NCBI GenBank assembly: GCA_037045435.1
Contig: JBAOID010000003.1
Location: forward strand, 186,001 to 250,000
From: CBDUEF01 sp018063485
GTDB lineage: Bacteria > Pseudomonadota > Alphaproteobacteria > Rhodobacterales > Rhodobacteraceae
Reading direction: 5' to 3'
Length of the DNA stretch: 64,000 nt
In this document: piece by piece, positions 7,403 to 15,756 of the stretch
How positions within the stretch are numbered: the stretch's first letter is position 1
How the letters are laid out: each line of letters opens with the position of its first letter
The notes under the pieces: model-generated
Told to the model about the DNA's origin: nothing
The model's input: the letters and a program-made list of their open reading frames with translations, nothing else
Database searches by the model: none
Position numbers and translations under genes: made by a program

Positions 7403-8752
7403 TCAGCCCCGGACGATGGTTTCGATTGCAAGGCCAGCCGACAGCAAAGCACGGTCATGGCCATGCGGAGCGCAGATCATGAAGCCTGTTGGCATCCCGT
7501 CTAAATCGCTGCCGTTCGGGATTGACAGGCCGCACCAGTCAAGAAAGTTGCCGAGTGCGGTGTTGCGCAAGGTGCGGAAGTTGTTCTTGAAGAACACCTC
7601 CACATCCGCCTCCAACGGGGCAATGGGCATGGCAACGCTGGGGGTGGTTGGGCAGATCAGCAGCGCCGCGCCCAGCTTTTCGGCCACAGTCGCAATCAGC
7701 CGCTTGCGGGCTGCCAGCAGGCGCGCGTAATCCGGGGCGAAAATCTTTTCCCCCATTCGGATGCGACGTACCACACGCGGGTCGATTTGTGCCTCTTGCG
7801 GCGTGTTGAGCCGGTCGCGATGGACCACCATCGCCTCAACCGAAGTCATCGGGCCAATTTCTGCAATGATGTTGGTCGTCTCTTGCAATTGGGGCAGAAC
7901 CATCCGGCGAACGCGGGCACCTGCTGCTGACAATCGCTTGGCCGTCGCGTCAAAGGCATTGGCCACGGCCGGATCAAGATCTTCAAGGAACACCGCATCA
8001 GGAATGACAAAATCAAGGCCGGCGATGTCTGCGGCAACGGCTTCAGGCCTTCTCAGGCCGCGCAATACTGCATCGACCAGCACGCAATCCTCGACCGAAT
8101 GGGCCAGGGGCCCCAGCGTATCAAGCGTGGGCGATAGTGGGAAAACCCCATCCATCGGGTGATGACCGGTAGAGGTTTTGTAACCAACCACGCCATTGAA
8201 CGCCGCAGGAATGCGGATCGAGCCGCCGGTATCCGTGCCAATCGACAGCGGCACGATCCCCTTTGCGACCACAACCCCGCTGCCCGAGGATGATCCGCCT
8301 GGCGCGCGCGCGACCTTGCTGTCGCAGGGGTTCCAGGGCGTTCCATAGTGGGGGTTCAAGCCAATGCCGGAATAGGCAAATTCTGTCATGTTGACCGTGC
8401 CCACGGTGATCAATCCGCCGCGCATGGCTGCATGGACCAGTGCTGCATCCTGTGCCGCAGGGGCCGTGCTGCGCAGCACGGCAGAGCCGGCGGTCGTCAC
8501 TGTCTCGCGCAGATCAAACAGGTCTTTCCATGCCAAAGGCACACCATCCAGCAGGCTTGCCGGATTTCCCGCCCTCAAGCGCGCTTTCGATGCAACGGCC
8601 TCTGCCTCTGCGCGCTCACGCGTTAGGCGAATGAACAGCGCCGCATCTCCAGAGGCCACAATGCTTTCGAAAACCTGTTCGACAAGCTCTACGGGATCGC
8701 GGCAACCATCACGTAACTGTTGCGCCAGATCTTTTGCCGTTGTCGGGCCCAT
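7403..8752 (-). CDS. Amidase signature family hydrolase, 449 aa
   Basis: An amidase-signature serine hydrolase that cleaves carboxylic amides through a Ser-cisSer-Lys triad. All three parts are present: the Lys in LAWKDLFD, the cis-Ser in PGGSSSGSG and the nucleophile in TDTGGSIRIPAAFNG. The length fits the family. The start at 8752 is preferred over one at 8812 because a GAGGTAGC ribosome site overlaps the stop of the upstream ABC ATPase, leaving a 10-base gap, while the longer start would overlap that gene. It belongs to the run of genes downstream of a Pot-type importer, so the imported compound probably contains an amide. Confidence 0.92.
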   Translation of the reverse strand: MGPTTAKDLAQQLRDGCRDPVELVEQVFESIVASGDAALFIRLTRERAEAEAVASKARLRAGNPASLLDGVPLAWKDLFDLRETVTTAGSAVLRSTAPAAQDAALVHAAMRGGLITVGTVNMTEFAYSGIGLNPHYGTPWNPCDSKVARAPGGSSSGSGVVVAKGIVPLSIGTDTGGSIRIPAAFNGVVGYKTSTGHHPMDGVFPLSPTLDTLGPLAHSVEDCVLVDAVLRGLRRPEAVAADIAGLDFVIPDAVFLEDLDPAVANAFDATAKRLSAAGARVRRMVLPQLQETTNIIAEIGPMTSVEAMVVHRDRLNTPQEAQIDPRVVRRIRMGEKIFAPDYARLLAARKRLIATVAEKLGAALLICPTTPSVAMPIAPLEADVEVFFKNNFRTLRNTALGNFLDWCGLSIPNGSDLDGMPTGFMICAPHGHDRALLSAGLAIETIVRG

Positions 8753-8762
8753 CTTTGCTACC

Positions 8763-9866
8763 TCAGTTGATGACCATTGTGGCGTCGGTTGCTTTCCAGG
8801 CGACAAAGCCATTGGTCCCGGCCTTCAGCGTATCGCGATACTTTTCGGCATGACTTTCAATCGAAACCACTTCGCCAGAGGGCAAGATCAGGCTGATTTG
8901 CATGGTGTGCCCCACGGTCTGAAGCCCGGTTATCATGCAGGGGATCACGTTTGATCCGTAAGTTGCCTGCATTTCTGCGGCAGGCATGTCAGCGGGCAAA
9001 AGCTGCATCGCCTCTGCCGGCAATGCGATGGCTGCTGCGATGCCCGGTGTGAACAGTGCCGCAGGTGGTGCGGACTCCAGCACACCGAATGCTGTTTGGA
9101 TGGTTGCGGTGTTTGCCCCCATCGCACGGGCGGTGCCGGAAATCAGCGTATTCGCCCCGATGAACTTCGCCACAAAACTGCTTTGTGGCCGGGTATAAAG
9201 CTCCCGAGGGGCGCTGATCTGTTCGACCCTGCCTGCGTTCATCACAACAATCCTGTCAGACAGAGCCAAAGCCTCGGATTGGGCGTGGGTCACGAAAACA
9301 AAGGTGATGCCCAAATCCCGTTGCAGCAGCTTCAACTCGTTCTGAATGGATTTGCGCAGATTGGCGTCCAATGCACCAAGCGGTTCGTCGAGCAAGAGAA
9401 TATCGGGTTCCACCACCAAGGATCGCGCCAATGCGATCCGCTGGCGCTGGCCGCCTGAAAGGCGCGTGGTGCGGGTGTCGGCGGCTTCGGTCAAGCCCAG
9501 CTTGTCCAGAATCCGGTCCACTTTGCGGTTTGCCTCAGGGAGGGGCATCTTCTTGACTTCAAGGCCGAACATCACATTCTGACGGACGGTCATATGTGGA
9601 AACAGTGCGTAATTCTGAAAGATCATCGACGTAGGCCGTTGCTCGGGCAGCATGTCGTTGATGCGCTTTCCACGGATCAGAAGATCACCCGAGGTGATGA
9701 ACTCGAACCCCGCGATCATCCGCAATGTCGTGGTCTTGCCGCAACCCGACGGGCCAAGGAAAGCAATGAACTCTCCCTTATCTACGTCAAGGTTGAAGTC
9801 GATAACGGCTGGGGTGCCGTTGTCATAAACCTTGCCGATGTGCGAAAGTTGCAAGTCATAGGCCAC
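8763..9866 (-). CDS. ABC transporter ATP-binding protein, PotA/spermidine type (second ATPase)
   Basis: A 367 aa importer ATPase with Walker A GPSGCGKTT, signature LSGGQRQRIALAR, Walker B ILLLDEPLGALD and the switch His in FVTHAQSEA. A C-terminal TOBE-like regulatory domain follows. A GTG start at 9866 with an AAGGAAG site 7 bases upstream is preferred; an in-frame longer reading to 9932 would cross an intercistronic hairpin. The same operon already contains another PotA-type ATPase (14408-15484), so the importer may use an ATPase heterodimer, or the two may serve different conditions. The binding-protein gene lies just upstream. Confidence 0.92.
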   Translation of the reverse strand: MAYDLQLSHIGKVYDNGTPAVIDFNLDVDKGEFIAFLGPSGCGKTTTLRMIAGFEFITSGDLLIRGKRINDMLPEQRPTSMIFQNYALFPHMTVRQNVMFGLEVKKMPLPEANRKVDRILDKLGLTEAADTRTTRLSGGQRQRIALARSLVVEPDILLLDEPLGALDANLRKSIQNELKLLQRDLGITFVFVTHAQSEALALSDRIVVMNAGRVEQISAPRELYTRPQSSFVAKFIGANTLISGTARAMGANTATIQTAFGVLESAPPAALFTPGIAAAIALPAEAMQLLPADMPAAEMQATYGSNVIPCMITGLQTVGHTMQISLILPSGEVVSIESHAEKYRDTLKAGTNGFVAWKATDATMVIN

Positions 9867-9897
9867 GTGAACGCTTCCTTGATTTTCGGGGCGGACA

Positions 9898-9921
9898 GCG
9901 ACCGGGAATAACCCCGGTCGC
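9898..9921 (-). terminator. Intercistronic hairpin after the binding-protein gene
   Basis: A perfect 9-base inverted repeat, GCGACCGGG with CCCGGTCGC, around a 6-base loop. It lies 16 bases after the binding-protein stop and 31 bases before the ATPase GTG. No T-run follows on the minus strand. Hairpins in this position often raise binding-protein mRNA stability relative to the rest of an importer operon. Confidence 0.55.
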
Positions 9922-9937
9922 GCGGGTTTCAAAGGGA

Positions 9938-11158
9938 TCAGGCCGACAGGAATTCATCCCACTTCGCCATCAACAGGTCATACTCATCTGGCCACTGGTG
10001 CCAGTAGGCCACGTTGGCGGCACGGGTTGCCAAGGAGCCGCCATCGCGCAGATCGCCTTCGTTGATCCCGCGCTCTGCCGCGCCAACCCAAGGTGCGCCT
10101 TCATACCAGAAGGCGTATTTTTCAGGTGCCATGACCGATTTGACCTTGTCGTTGGGTGAATAGTAACCCTGCTCGGACACAGCAACAGCCGGGCCACCCG
10201 AAAGCCAATAATCGGCATAGGCGGTGACAGCATCGAGATTTGGCGAAGATTTCAGCGGCGCTACGCCGATAGCCCAGCCGCGATAGCCGGTCTTCATGGT
10301 GGCATAGGAGCATTTCACGCCCTGCGCCTTTACGGCCATAACCGCCGGCTGCCACGCATCCGCAATGATCATTTCGCCCGAAGCCAGCAGGTTGACCAAT
10401 TCGCCGAAATCACCCCAAAGGGCACGGAATTGACCGTCTTTCTTTTTCGCAATCAGGAACTTGGCGGCTTCGTTGATTGCTTCTACGTCTGGGTTGCCTG
10501 GGTTCTTGACGTCCAGAAGTTTCAGTTCGTTCATGGCCATGACAGCTTGACCGAAAGCGATCAGCGGATCGACGTTGAGGCCGGTCTTGCCCTTGAATTT
10601 GGGGTCGAACAGCGACGACCACATCGAGGCTTCCTCTTCGGACACAAGATCCGGGCGATAGCCGATGGAGTCGAAATTATACACGGTCGGAACCATGTTC
10701 AGCGCAGTCATCAACTCGTCAGTGTAGATCTGACCGACAATCTGCGCTCTGCGTTCCCATTTGTCAGATGCCTTGGTGAAGCTGTCGCCAACGCCGGTCC
10801 AGTTTGACAAAGCCGATGTCGCAATCGGTGCGACGAGGTCGGTCTGCACAACTGATGGCAGGCGCTCGGCAATGGCTTCCCAGCAATCATAAGCTGTGGA
10901 ACCTGACAGCAATTCGGTCTGGGTGTTGGGGAAGATATCGGCTTTGCCGGAAACGGCCTTGACGCCGGAGGCCGCTTTGAAATCGGCCAGAATGCGGTCT
11001 TGGACGGTTACGGAAAGACCCACCGTGCGCAGTTCCTGGCTGGAAAGGTCGGCAGCGAATGCTTGTTGTGCGCCAAGGAACGGCAGACCGCCCGCAGCGA
11101 GTGCCATCGTTCCTGCAGTACTCTGCATGAAGCGGCGACGTGACAGGTTGGTGTTCAT
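9938..11158 (-). CDS. ABC importer substrate-binding protein, family 1/PotD-like, Tat-exported
   Basis: A 406 aa periplasmic binding protein with a twin-arginine signal: SRRRFMQ near residues 5-11, a hydrophobic stretch, and a likely cut after AQQAFA (about residue 35). The mature part has the family 1 pattern, with VPTVYNFDSIGYRPD in the middle and MVMAMNEL-like helices before a tryptophan-rich C-terminus. Tat export implies folding before export. It is clearly related to the leaderless protein encoded at 16737-17970, sharing the PTVxNxDSxGY block, the ending QGYYSPN/QGYYISN and the WYEGA/WYDGA region. The ligand is unknown. It precedes an ATPase and an amidase. Confidence 0.92.
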   Translation of the reverse strand: MNTNLSRRRFMQSTAGTMALAAGGLPFLGAQQAFAADLSSQELRTVGLSVTVQDRILADFKAASGVKAVSGKADIFPNTQTELLSGSTAYDCWEAIAERLPSVVQTDLVAPIATSALSNWTGVGDSFTKASDKWERRAQIVGQIYTDELMTALNMVPTVYNFDSIGYRPDLVSEEEASMWSSLFDPKFKGKTGLNVDPLIAFGQAVMAMNELKLLDVKNPGNPDVEAINEAAKFLIAKKKDGQFRALWGDFGELVNLLASGEMIIADAWQPAVMAVKAQGVKCSYATMKTGYRGWAIGVAPLKSSPNLDAVTAYADYWLSGGPAVAVSEQGYYSPNDKVKSVMAPEKYAFWYEGAPWVGAAERGINEGDLRDGGSLATRAANVAYWHQWPDEYDLLMAKWDEFLSA

Positions 11159-11209
11159 CGAAATAGTACCTCCAGTTGCGTTTCGTTTCGTTCTTCTTGT
11201 CTCGCCGGA

Positions 11210-11962
11210 TCAGTAGCGCCCCACGAGTAGTCCTCCGTCCACGACCACGACCTGCCCGGTCATGTATCGTGCACCGTTGGATGCCAAAAACAGGATCACA
11301 TCCGCGATTTCATCCGGCTCACCGATACGGCCCATCGGGATGAATTCGCCCGCCTTGTCGGCGTCAGGGCCAAGCGAGTGCTGCTTGGACAAAAGCTGTG
11401 CCGTGCGGATATAGCCAGGAGCCACGCCATTGACGCGGATGCCATCGCGGGCCAATTCAACGCCCAAACCGCGCACCAGACCGACGACACCGGACTTGGC
11501 CGCAGAGTAATGGACATGCTCGTCCCAGCCGTAAGCGACCCCCATGATCGAGGAGAGCGCCACGATCGCCCCCTTGCGGCGTGCCCTCATTCCCGGTAGG
11601 GCAGGGCGAACGACACGGAAAATCCCTTTGAGATCAATATCAAGGGTGTAGTCCCACTTTTCGTCGGTCAACTCGGCCAACGGGACTTTGTGCGCGATGC
11701 CCGCATTGGCAACGATGACATCTATCTTGCCGTGCCGTGCTTCGACATCGGCCACGACCGCATCTGCCATTTCGGTGGATCGCACGTCCAGTCGCAGGAA
11801 CTCTGCTGTGCCGCGTGCGGCGGCGATTTCGGCAACGACGGCCTTGCCCTCGGCCTCCAGCACATCTGTGACAACCACGTGATAGCCGCTTCTGGCAAAA
11901 GCGAGCGCGGATGCGCGTCCGATGCCGATACCTGCGCCAGTGATCACAACAACGTCGCTCAT
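11210..11962 (-). CDS. SDR-family oxidoreductase, 250 aa
   Basis: A classical SDR with TGAGIGIGRA at about residues 8-17, the NAG motif (VANAGIAH), the catalytic Ser in ALSSIMG and Tyr/Lys in YSAAK. The C-terminal TGQVVVVDGG segment is typical. The ATG at 11962 shares a 4-base ATGA overlap with the stop of a second SDR gene, so a longer upstream reading is rejected. The pair of adjacent SDRs inside an ABC importer operon suggests oxidation or reduction of the imported compound or its hydrolysis product. Confidence 0.92.
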   Translation of the reverse strand: MSDVVVITGAGIGIGRASALAFARSGYHVVVTDVLEAEGKAVVAEIAAARGTAEFLRLDVRSTEMADAVVADVEARHGKIDVIVANAGIAHKVPLAELTDEKWDYTLDIDLKGIFRVVRPALPGMRARRKGAIVALSSIMGVAYGWDEHVHYSAAKSGVVGLVRGLGVELARDGIRVNGVAPGYIRTAQLLSKQHSLGPDADKAGEFIPMGRIGEPDEIADVILFLASNGARYMTGQVVVVDGGLLVGRY

Positions 11963-12684
11963 AGCATCACATCTCCGGAATTGGGCCCCAAGGTCTGGCC
12001 TACAAACAGTGCGGCTGCGGGCGAACACAGGAAGGCCACCGTGGCTGCGATCTCTTCGGGTTCGCCAAAGCGGCCGAGGGGCAGTTCAGCGGCCTTGGCG
12101 CGCTGCCAGTCTTCTGACAGGCTGCGCACCAAGGGTGTGTTGATCGGGCCGGGTGCGACCGCATTGACGCGAACACCTTTGGCCGAAACCTCGCGCGCAA
12201 TGGATTTGGTCATGCCGATAATTCCGGCCTTGGCCGCGGCGTAATGCGCAAGTTCGATGCCGCCGATCTGGCCCAATTGTGAGGCGATGTTGACGATCAC
12301 CCCCGTCTTTTGCGCCAACATGCCGGGCAAAACCGCCCGGATGCACAGGAACGTTCCGCGCAAGTGAACGGCTATCATCCGGTCAAAATCGGCAGGCGTC
12401 AGATCAACAAACCGCGCTTGATGAACAAAGCCCGCGTTGTTCACCAGATGGGTGATTGGTCCAAATGCAGCCTCGGCGGTGCTGACCATGGCCGCGACAT
12501 CCGCTTCTAGAGACACATCTCCTGCCGCGGCACGGGCATTGATGCCAATCTCTTTGGCCACGGATTGGGCGGCATCAAGGCGAAAATCGTTGACAAGGAC
12601 GTTGTAACCCTCGGCCGCAAGTTTGATTGCGATGGCGCGGCCGATACCCGATCCTGCACCTGTGACGATGGCTGTCTGGCTCAT
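11959..12684 (-). CDS. SDR-family oxidoreductase (FabG-like), 241 aa
   Basis: A classical SDR with TGAGSGIGRA at about residues 8-17, NNAGF at about 86-90, the catalytic Ser in NIASQLGQ and YAAAK. The C-terminus is short and lacks the usual DGG ending (LGPNSGDVML), a small oddity. It is translationally coupled on both sides by 4-base overlaps, with a permease gene upstream (ends 12681) and an SDR gene downstream. Which direction it works in, and on what, is not visible from sequence. Confidence 0.91.
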   Translation of the reverse strand: MSQTAIVTGAGSGIGRAIAIKLAAEGYNVLVNDFRLDAAQSVAKEIGINARAAAGDVSLEADVAAMVSTAEAAFGPITHLVNNAGFVHQARFVDLTPADFDRMIAVHLRGTFLCIRAVLPGMLAQKTGVIVNIASQLGQIGGIELAHYAAAKAGIIGMTKSIAREVSAKGVRVNAVAPGPINTPLVRSLSEDWQRAKAAELPLGRFGEPEEIAATVAFLCSPAAALFVGQTLGPNSGDVML

Positions 12685-13532
12685 CCGATGTCCTCCTGCA
12701 TCGCCATGCGACGGGCGCGGCGGACACTCATGGCCATAAGGATGCCGTAGACCGACAACAACGCGAACGAGAACAGCGTTGTCAGCACCCCGAAGGCAAA
12801 GATGTTCGGATGGATCTCAACCGAAAAGGTGCCGTAGATCGCCAGCGGGAGCGTTTGGTCGCGGCCCGAGGCAAACAAGGTGCGTGGAAATTCATCCAGC
12901 GACAGCGTGAAGGCAAACAGCATTGCTGACAGCACCCCCGGAAAGATCAGCGGAAACGTCACTTTGCGGAAGGTTGTCCAGGGATCGACGCCCAGCGACC
13001 AGGATGCTTCTTCCACCGAGGCGTCAAAGCGGTTCAGGATCGCCAGCATTACCAGAAAGGCGAAGGGGTAGGTATAGGCGACATGGGTGGCAAAGGCCGT
13101 GCTGTACCAGTGACGCTCGATCCCGAAGACGTTATTGGCCAGGAGTGAAGTGCCCAAACCGGTCAGCACACCGGGAACCATCATCCCGAGCACGATCAGA
13201 TAGAACACGATATTCGAGCCACGGAACTTGCGGCGGAACGCCTGCGCCGACATGACGCCAAGCACGGTCGAGACAACCATTGTCATAAGTGCAAGAACCA
13301 GTGAGCGTAACAGCGCATCGCCAAAGGGCAGGGGGGCAATGCGGCTGGGCGGGGTCAGGCCGAACAGTTGCCGATACCAATAGGTCGACCATTCAAGGAT
13401 CGGGAACTGCGGGCCTCCCTCTGGGCCCTGCTGGAACGAGATGATCGTCAGTACGACGAAGGGTCCGTAGAGAAACAGCAAGAACAGACCAACATAGATG
13501 GCAAGTGTCGGTTTCAGAATGCGAGATTCCAT
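12681..13532 (-). CDS. ABC importer permease, PotC type, 283 aa
   Basis: An inner-membrane permease of the spermidine/putrescine group with about six hydrophobic segments, starting with IYVGLFLLFLYGPFVVLTI. The cytoplasmic EAA loop is present as EEASWSLGVDPWTTFRKVTFP, the coupling site for the ATPase. It follows the PotB-type gene by 3 bases and overlaps the next SDR gene by 4 bases. It pairs with 13536-14408 to form the channel. Confidence 0.92.
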   Translation of the reverse strand: MESRILKPTLAIYVGLFLLFLYGPFVVLTIISFQQGPEGGPQFPILEWSTYWYRQLFGLTPPSRIAPLPFGDALLRSLVLALMTMVVSTVLGVMSAQAFRRKFRGSNIVFYLIVLGMMVPGVLTGLGTSLLANNVFGIERHWYSTAFATHVAYTYPFAFLVMLAILNRFDASVEEASWSLGVDPWTTFRKVTFPLIFPGVLSAMLFAFTLSLDEFPRTLFASGRDQTLPLAIYGTFSVEIHPNIFAFGVLTTLFSFALLSVYGILMAMSVRRARRMAMQEDIG

Positions 13533-13535
13533 TGA

Positions 13536-14408
13536 TTACAGCTCCCGCTTCAGGTCAACGATGCGCAGGAAGCCTGCGATGACGATGCCGATCACGACGG
13601 TCAGGATTACCCCGACAACCGATGCCATCGCCCATTTCAGCGAACCAACCTGTGTGACGATGATGTTCCCCAACAGGTTCACCTTGCGGCCCGACAAGGC
13701 GCCAGAGGTGGCGAACTCACCTAGAACCATGACGCTGACGAAGATGGCGCCAACAACAACGCCGGGCAGCGACAACGGAAAGATTATCTTGAAGAATATC
13801 CTGCCAAAGCCAGCACCAAGATCCCGCGCGGCCTCGATGATGTTGCGGTCGATGCGGGCAAGCATGAAGGCAATGGGGCCTACCATGAACACGCAATAGA
13901 TTTGCGTCATGCCGATAATGACGGAAAGCTCGCTGAACAAAAGAACTTCGATTGGTTGCTGGATGATATGCAGCTTCAGCAACACGATATTGATCGCGCC
14001 TTCCTTGCCCAGCATCGGACGCCATGCCAGCACGCGGATCAGGAACGACGTCCAAAACGGGATAACGCAGATCACCAAGAGAACGGTGGAGAGTGTCTTG
14101 CTCTTGACCAGAAGGCCCACAAACAGTGCCGTAGGATAGCCAACAATGAAGGTCGACGCCAAGATCATCAGCCAGATCCTGATCGTGGTCCAAAGCGATC
14201 CGGTGTAGGTGTCGGATGCGAAGAAGGCTTTCCAGCTTGCCAATGTCGGCGTGGGTGAGATGTTGAAGGTCGTCTGGGTCCAGAAGGACACATAGACGAT
14301 CATCGCAATCGGCATGACAAGGAACAGGGCCATCCAGATGATGCCTGGTGCCAGAAGCCAGCGTGTTACTCTGGATTGCCGATTTTGGATGGTGACCGGA
14401 CTGGACAT
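13536..14408 (-). CDS. ABC importer permease, PotB type, 290 aa
   Basis: An inner-membrane permease of the PotB group, partner of the PotC-type protein downstream. The N-terminal segment LLAPGIIWMALFLVMPIAMI is followed by a periplasmic loop, and the EAA-like loop is EAARDLGAGFGRIFFKIIFP. Its start overlaps the last base of the upstream ATPase gene. The normal length and clean segments indicate a working gene. Confidence 0.92.
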   Translation of the reverse strand: MSSPVTIQNRQSRVTRWLLAPGIIWMALFLVMPIAMIVYVSFWTQTTFNISPTPTLASWKAFFASDTYTGSLWTTIRIWLMILASTFIVGYPTALFVGLLVKSKTLSTVLLVICVIPFWTSFLIRVLAWRPMLGKEGAINIVLLKLHIIQQPIEVLLFSELSVIIGMTQIYCVFMVGPIAFMLARIDRNIIEAARDLGAGFGRIFFKIIFPLSLPGVVVGAIFVSVMVLGEFATSGALSGRKVNLLGNIIVTQVGSLKWAMASVVGVILTVVIGIVIAGFLRIVDLKREL

Positions 14409-15484
14409 CAGTGCACCTCCTGGCCAAAGACAATGGCCTTGTCGGGGTTCCAGGAAAGCAGGTACTCCTGCCGCGGCTGGAAGATTTGCGGGGCACCAAG
14501 GCTTAGATGGTGCTCCATTTCCACCACCCGACCATCGACGTCGAAAAAGTTGATGATCGACGATCCGAGGTATTCCGATGCGATATAGACCGCCTTCAGT
14601 GTGGGCCGGTCCGTCTTGGCTGACAGCGGCAGAACCCGCATCCTGTCATAGCGGACGGCATAGACATCGCGGTCAGCCCTGGTTGCCACAGGGGCGGGCG
14701 CAGTGCCGAACTGGCCTTTGAACTGCCCACCGCTCAGTTTTCCGTCAAACATGTTGAAACGGTTCAGGAAGTAAGCAACAGAAGGCGAGGCCGGGTGGTC
14801 GTAGATCTCGGTTGGGGTGCCCGTCTGGATCAAGCGGCCACTATCCAGAACCACCACACGGTCGCCCATCGCCAGGGCCTCGTTTTCAGATCCGGTGACA
14901 TGAAGAAACGTGACGCCCAATTGTTCACGTATCGCCCGCAGCTCATTGCGCATCCGGCCGCGCAGATTGGCATCAAGCGCCCCAAGCGGCTCATCCAGAA
15001 GCACCAGTTTCGGGCGCATCGCCAGTGTGCGCGCCAAAGCAACGCGTTGACGTTGCCCGCCCGAAATCTGATCGACACCGCGATCTTCCAGGCCTGACAA
15101 ACCCACAATCTCGATCATTTCACGGCTGCGACGGTCTATGTCACTTGCCGACAAGCCTGATTTGCCATGCGTCAGGCCGAAAGCCACATTCTTGATGACC
15201 GTCAGGTGAGGAAACAGCGCGAAGTTCTGAAACACAAAACCGATGCCGCGTTCGTGGGCGGGCACATTGGTGACATCGCGCCCCTGAAAATAGACCCTTC
15301 CCGCCTCGGGTGCTTCAAAGCCTGCGATGACACGCAGGAGCGTGGTCTTGCCAGAGCCTGACGGCCCGAGGAACGAAATGTACTCGTTTTCTCCGGCCAT
15401 GAGGGTTGCATCATCAAGCGCCAGCATATCGCCGTACCGCTTGGTCAAACCATCAATTTGAAAAACTGCCGTTTCCACTGCCAC
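14408..15484 (-). CDS. ABC transporter ATP-binding protein, PotA type (first ATPase)
   Basis: A 358 aa importer ATPase: Walker A GPSGSGKTT, the Q-loop segment FVFQNFALFPH, signature ISGGQRQRVALAR, Walker B VLLDEPLGALD, then a C-terminal TOBE-like domain. The switch His appears in LHVTGSENEA, where the usual H-loop (TH) reads HVTG. This is unusual and may affect turnover. Two GTG starts are possible: 15484, and 15478 with GAGG 5 bases upstream. It is the first gene after a 272-base regulatory gap and heads the Pot-type importer operon. Confidence 0.9.
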   Translation of the reverse strand: MAVETAVFQIDGLTKRYGDMLALDDATLMAGENEYISFLGPSGSGKTTLLRVIAGFEAPEAGRVYFQGRDVTNVPAHERGIGFVFQNFALFPHLTVIKNVAFGLTHGKSGLSASDIDRRSREMIEIVGLSGLEDRGVDQISGGQRQRVALARTLAMRPKLVLLDEPLGALDANLRGRMRNELRAIREQLGVTFLHVTGSENEALAMGDRVVVLDSGRLIQTGTPTEIYDHPASPSVAYFLNRFNMFDGKLSGGQFKGQFGTAPAPVATRADRDVYAVRYDRMRVLPLSAKTDRPTLKAVYIASEYLGSSIINFFDVDGRVVEMEHHLSLGAPQIFQPRQEYLLSWNPDKAIVFGQEVH

Positions 15485-15584
15485 CTCATTGCGGAGAGAT
15501 CCTGACGATTCCTATCGCCACATATACTGCTACCGTCTCCTGCGCTTCATGACGTGAGAAGCAAGCAGGGGCTTACCTGATAAA

Positions 15585-15620
15585 TTGTACTTCGTATAAC
15601 ATAGCTATTTTAGGCTATGT
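15585..15620. promoter_or_regulatory. Candidate operator: two adjacent palindromes before the Pot-type operon
   Basis: In the A+T-rich gap between the GntR gene and the importer operon lie TTGTAC-TTC-GTATAA (15585-15599, one mismatch) and ACATAGC-8 bases-GCTATGT (15599-15620, perfect 7-base arms). The first resembles the short palindromes bound by FCD-type GntR regulators. They sit about 100-135 bases before the ATPase start, and the neighbouring GntR protein with two DNA-binding domains is the natural candidate to bind them. The rest of the gap (15485-15756) shows no gene. Confidence 0.4.
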
Positions 15621-15756
15621 CAATCAGCAAATAAATCACACCAAAATCATGCCGATTGGCGATATGTTGGCATGCTTTCGAATAAAAGGCCGCAAGAACA
15701 TGCGATGAGCCAGAGCTCTCAAATTTCAAAATTGGATTATTAGCGCAATATTCATT

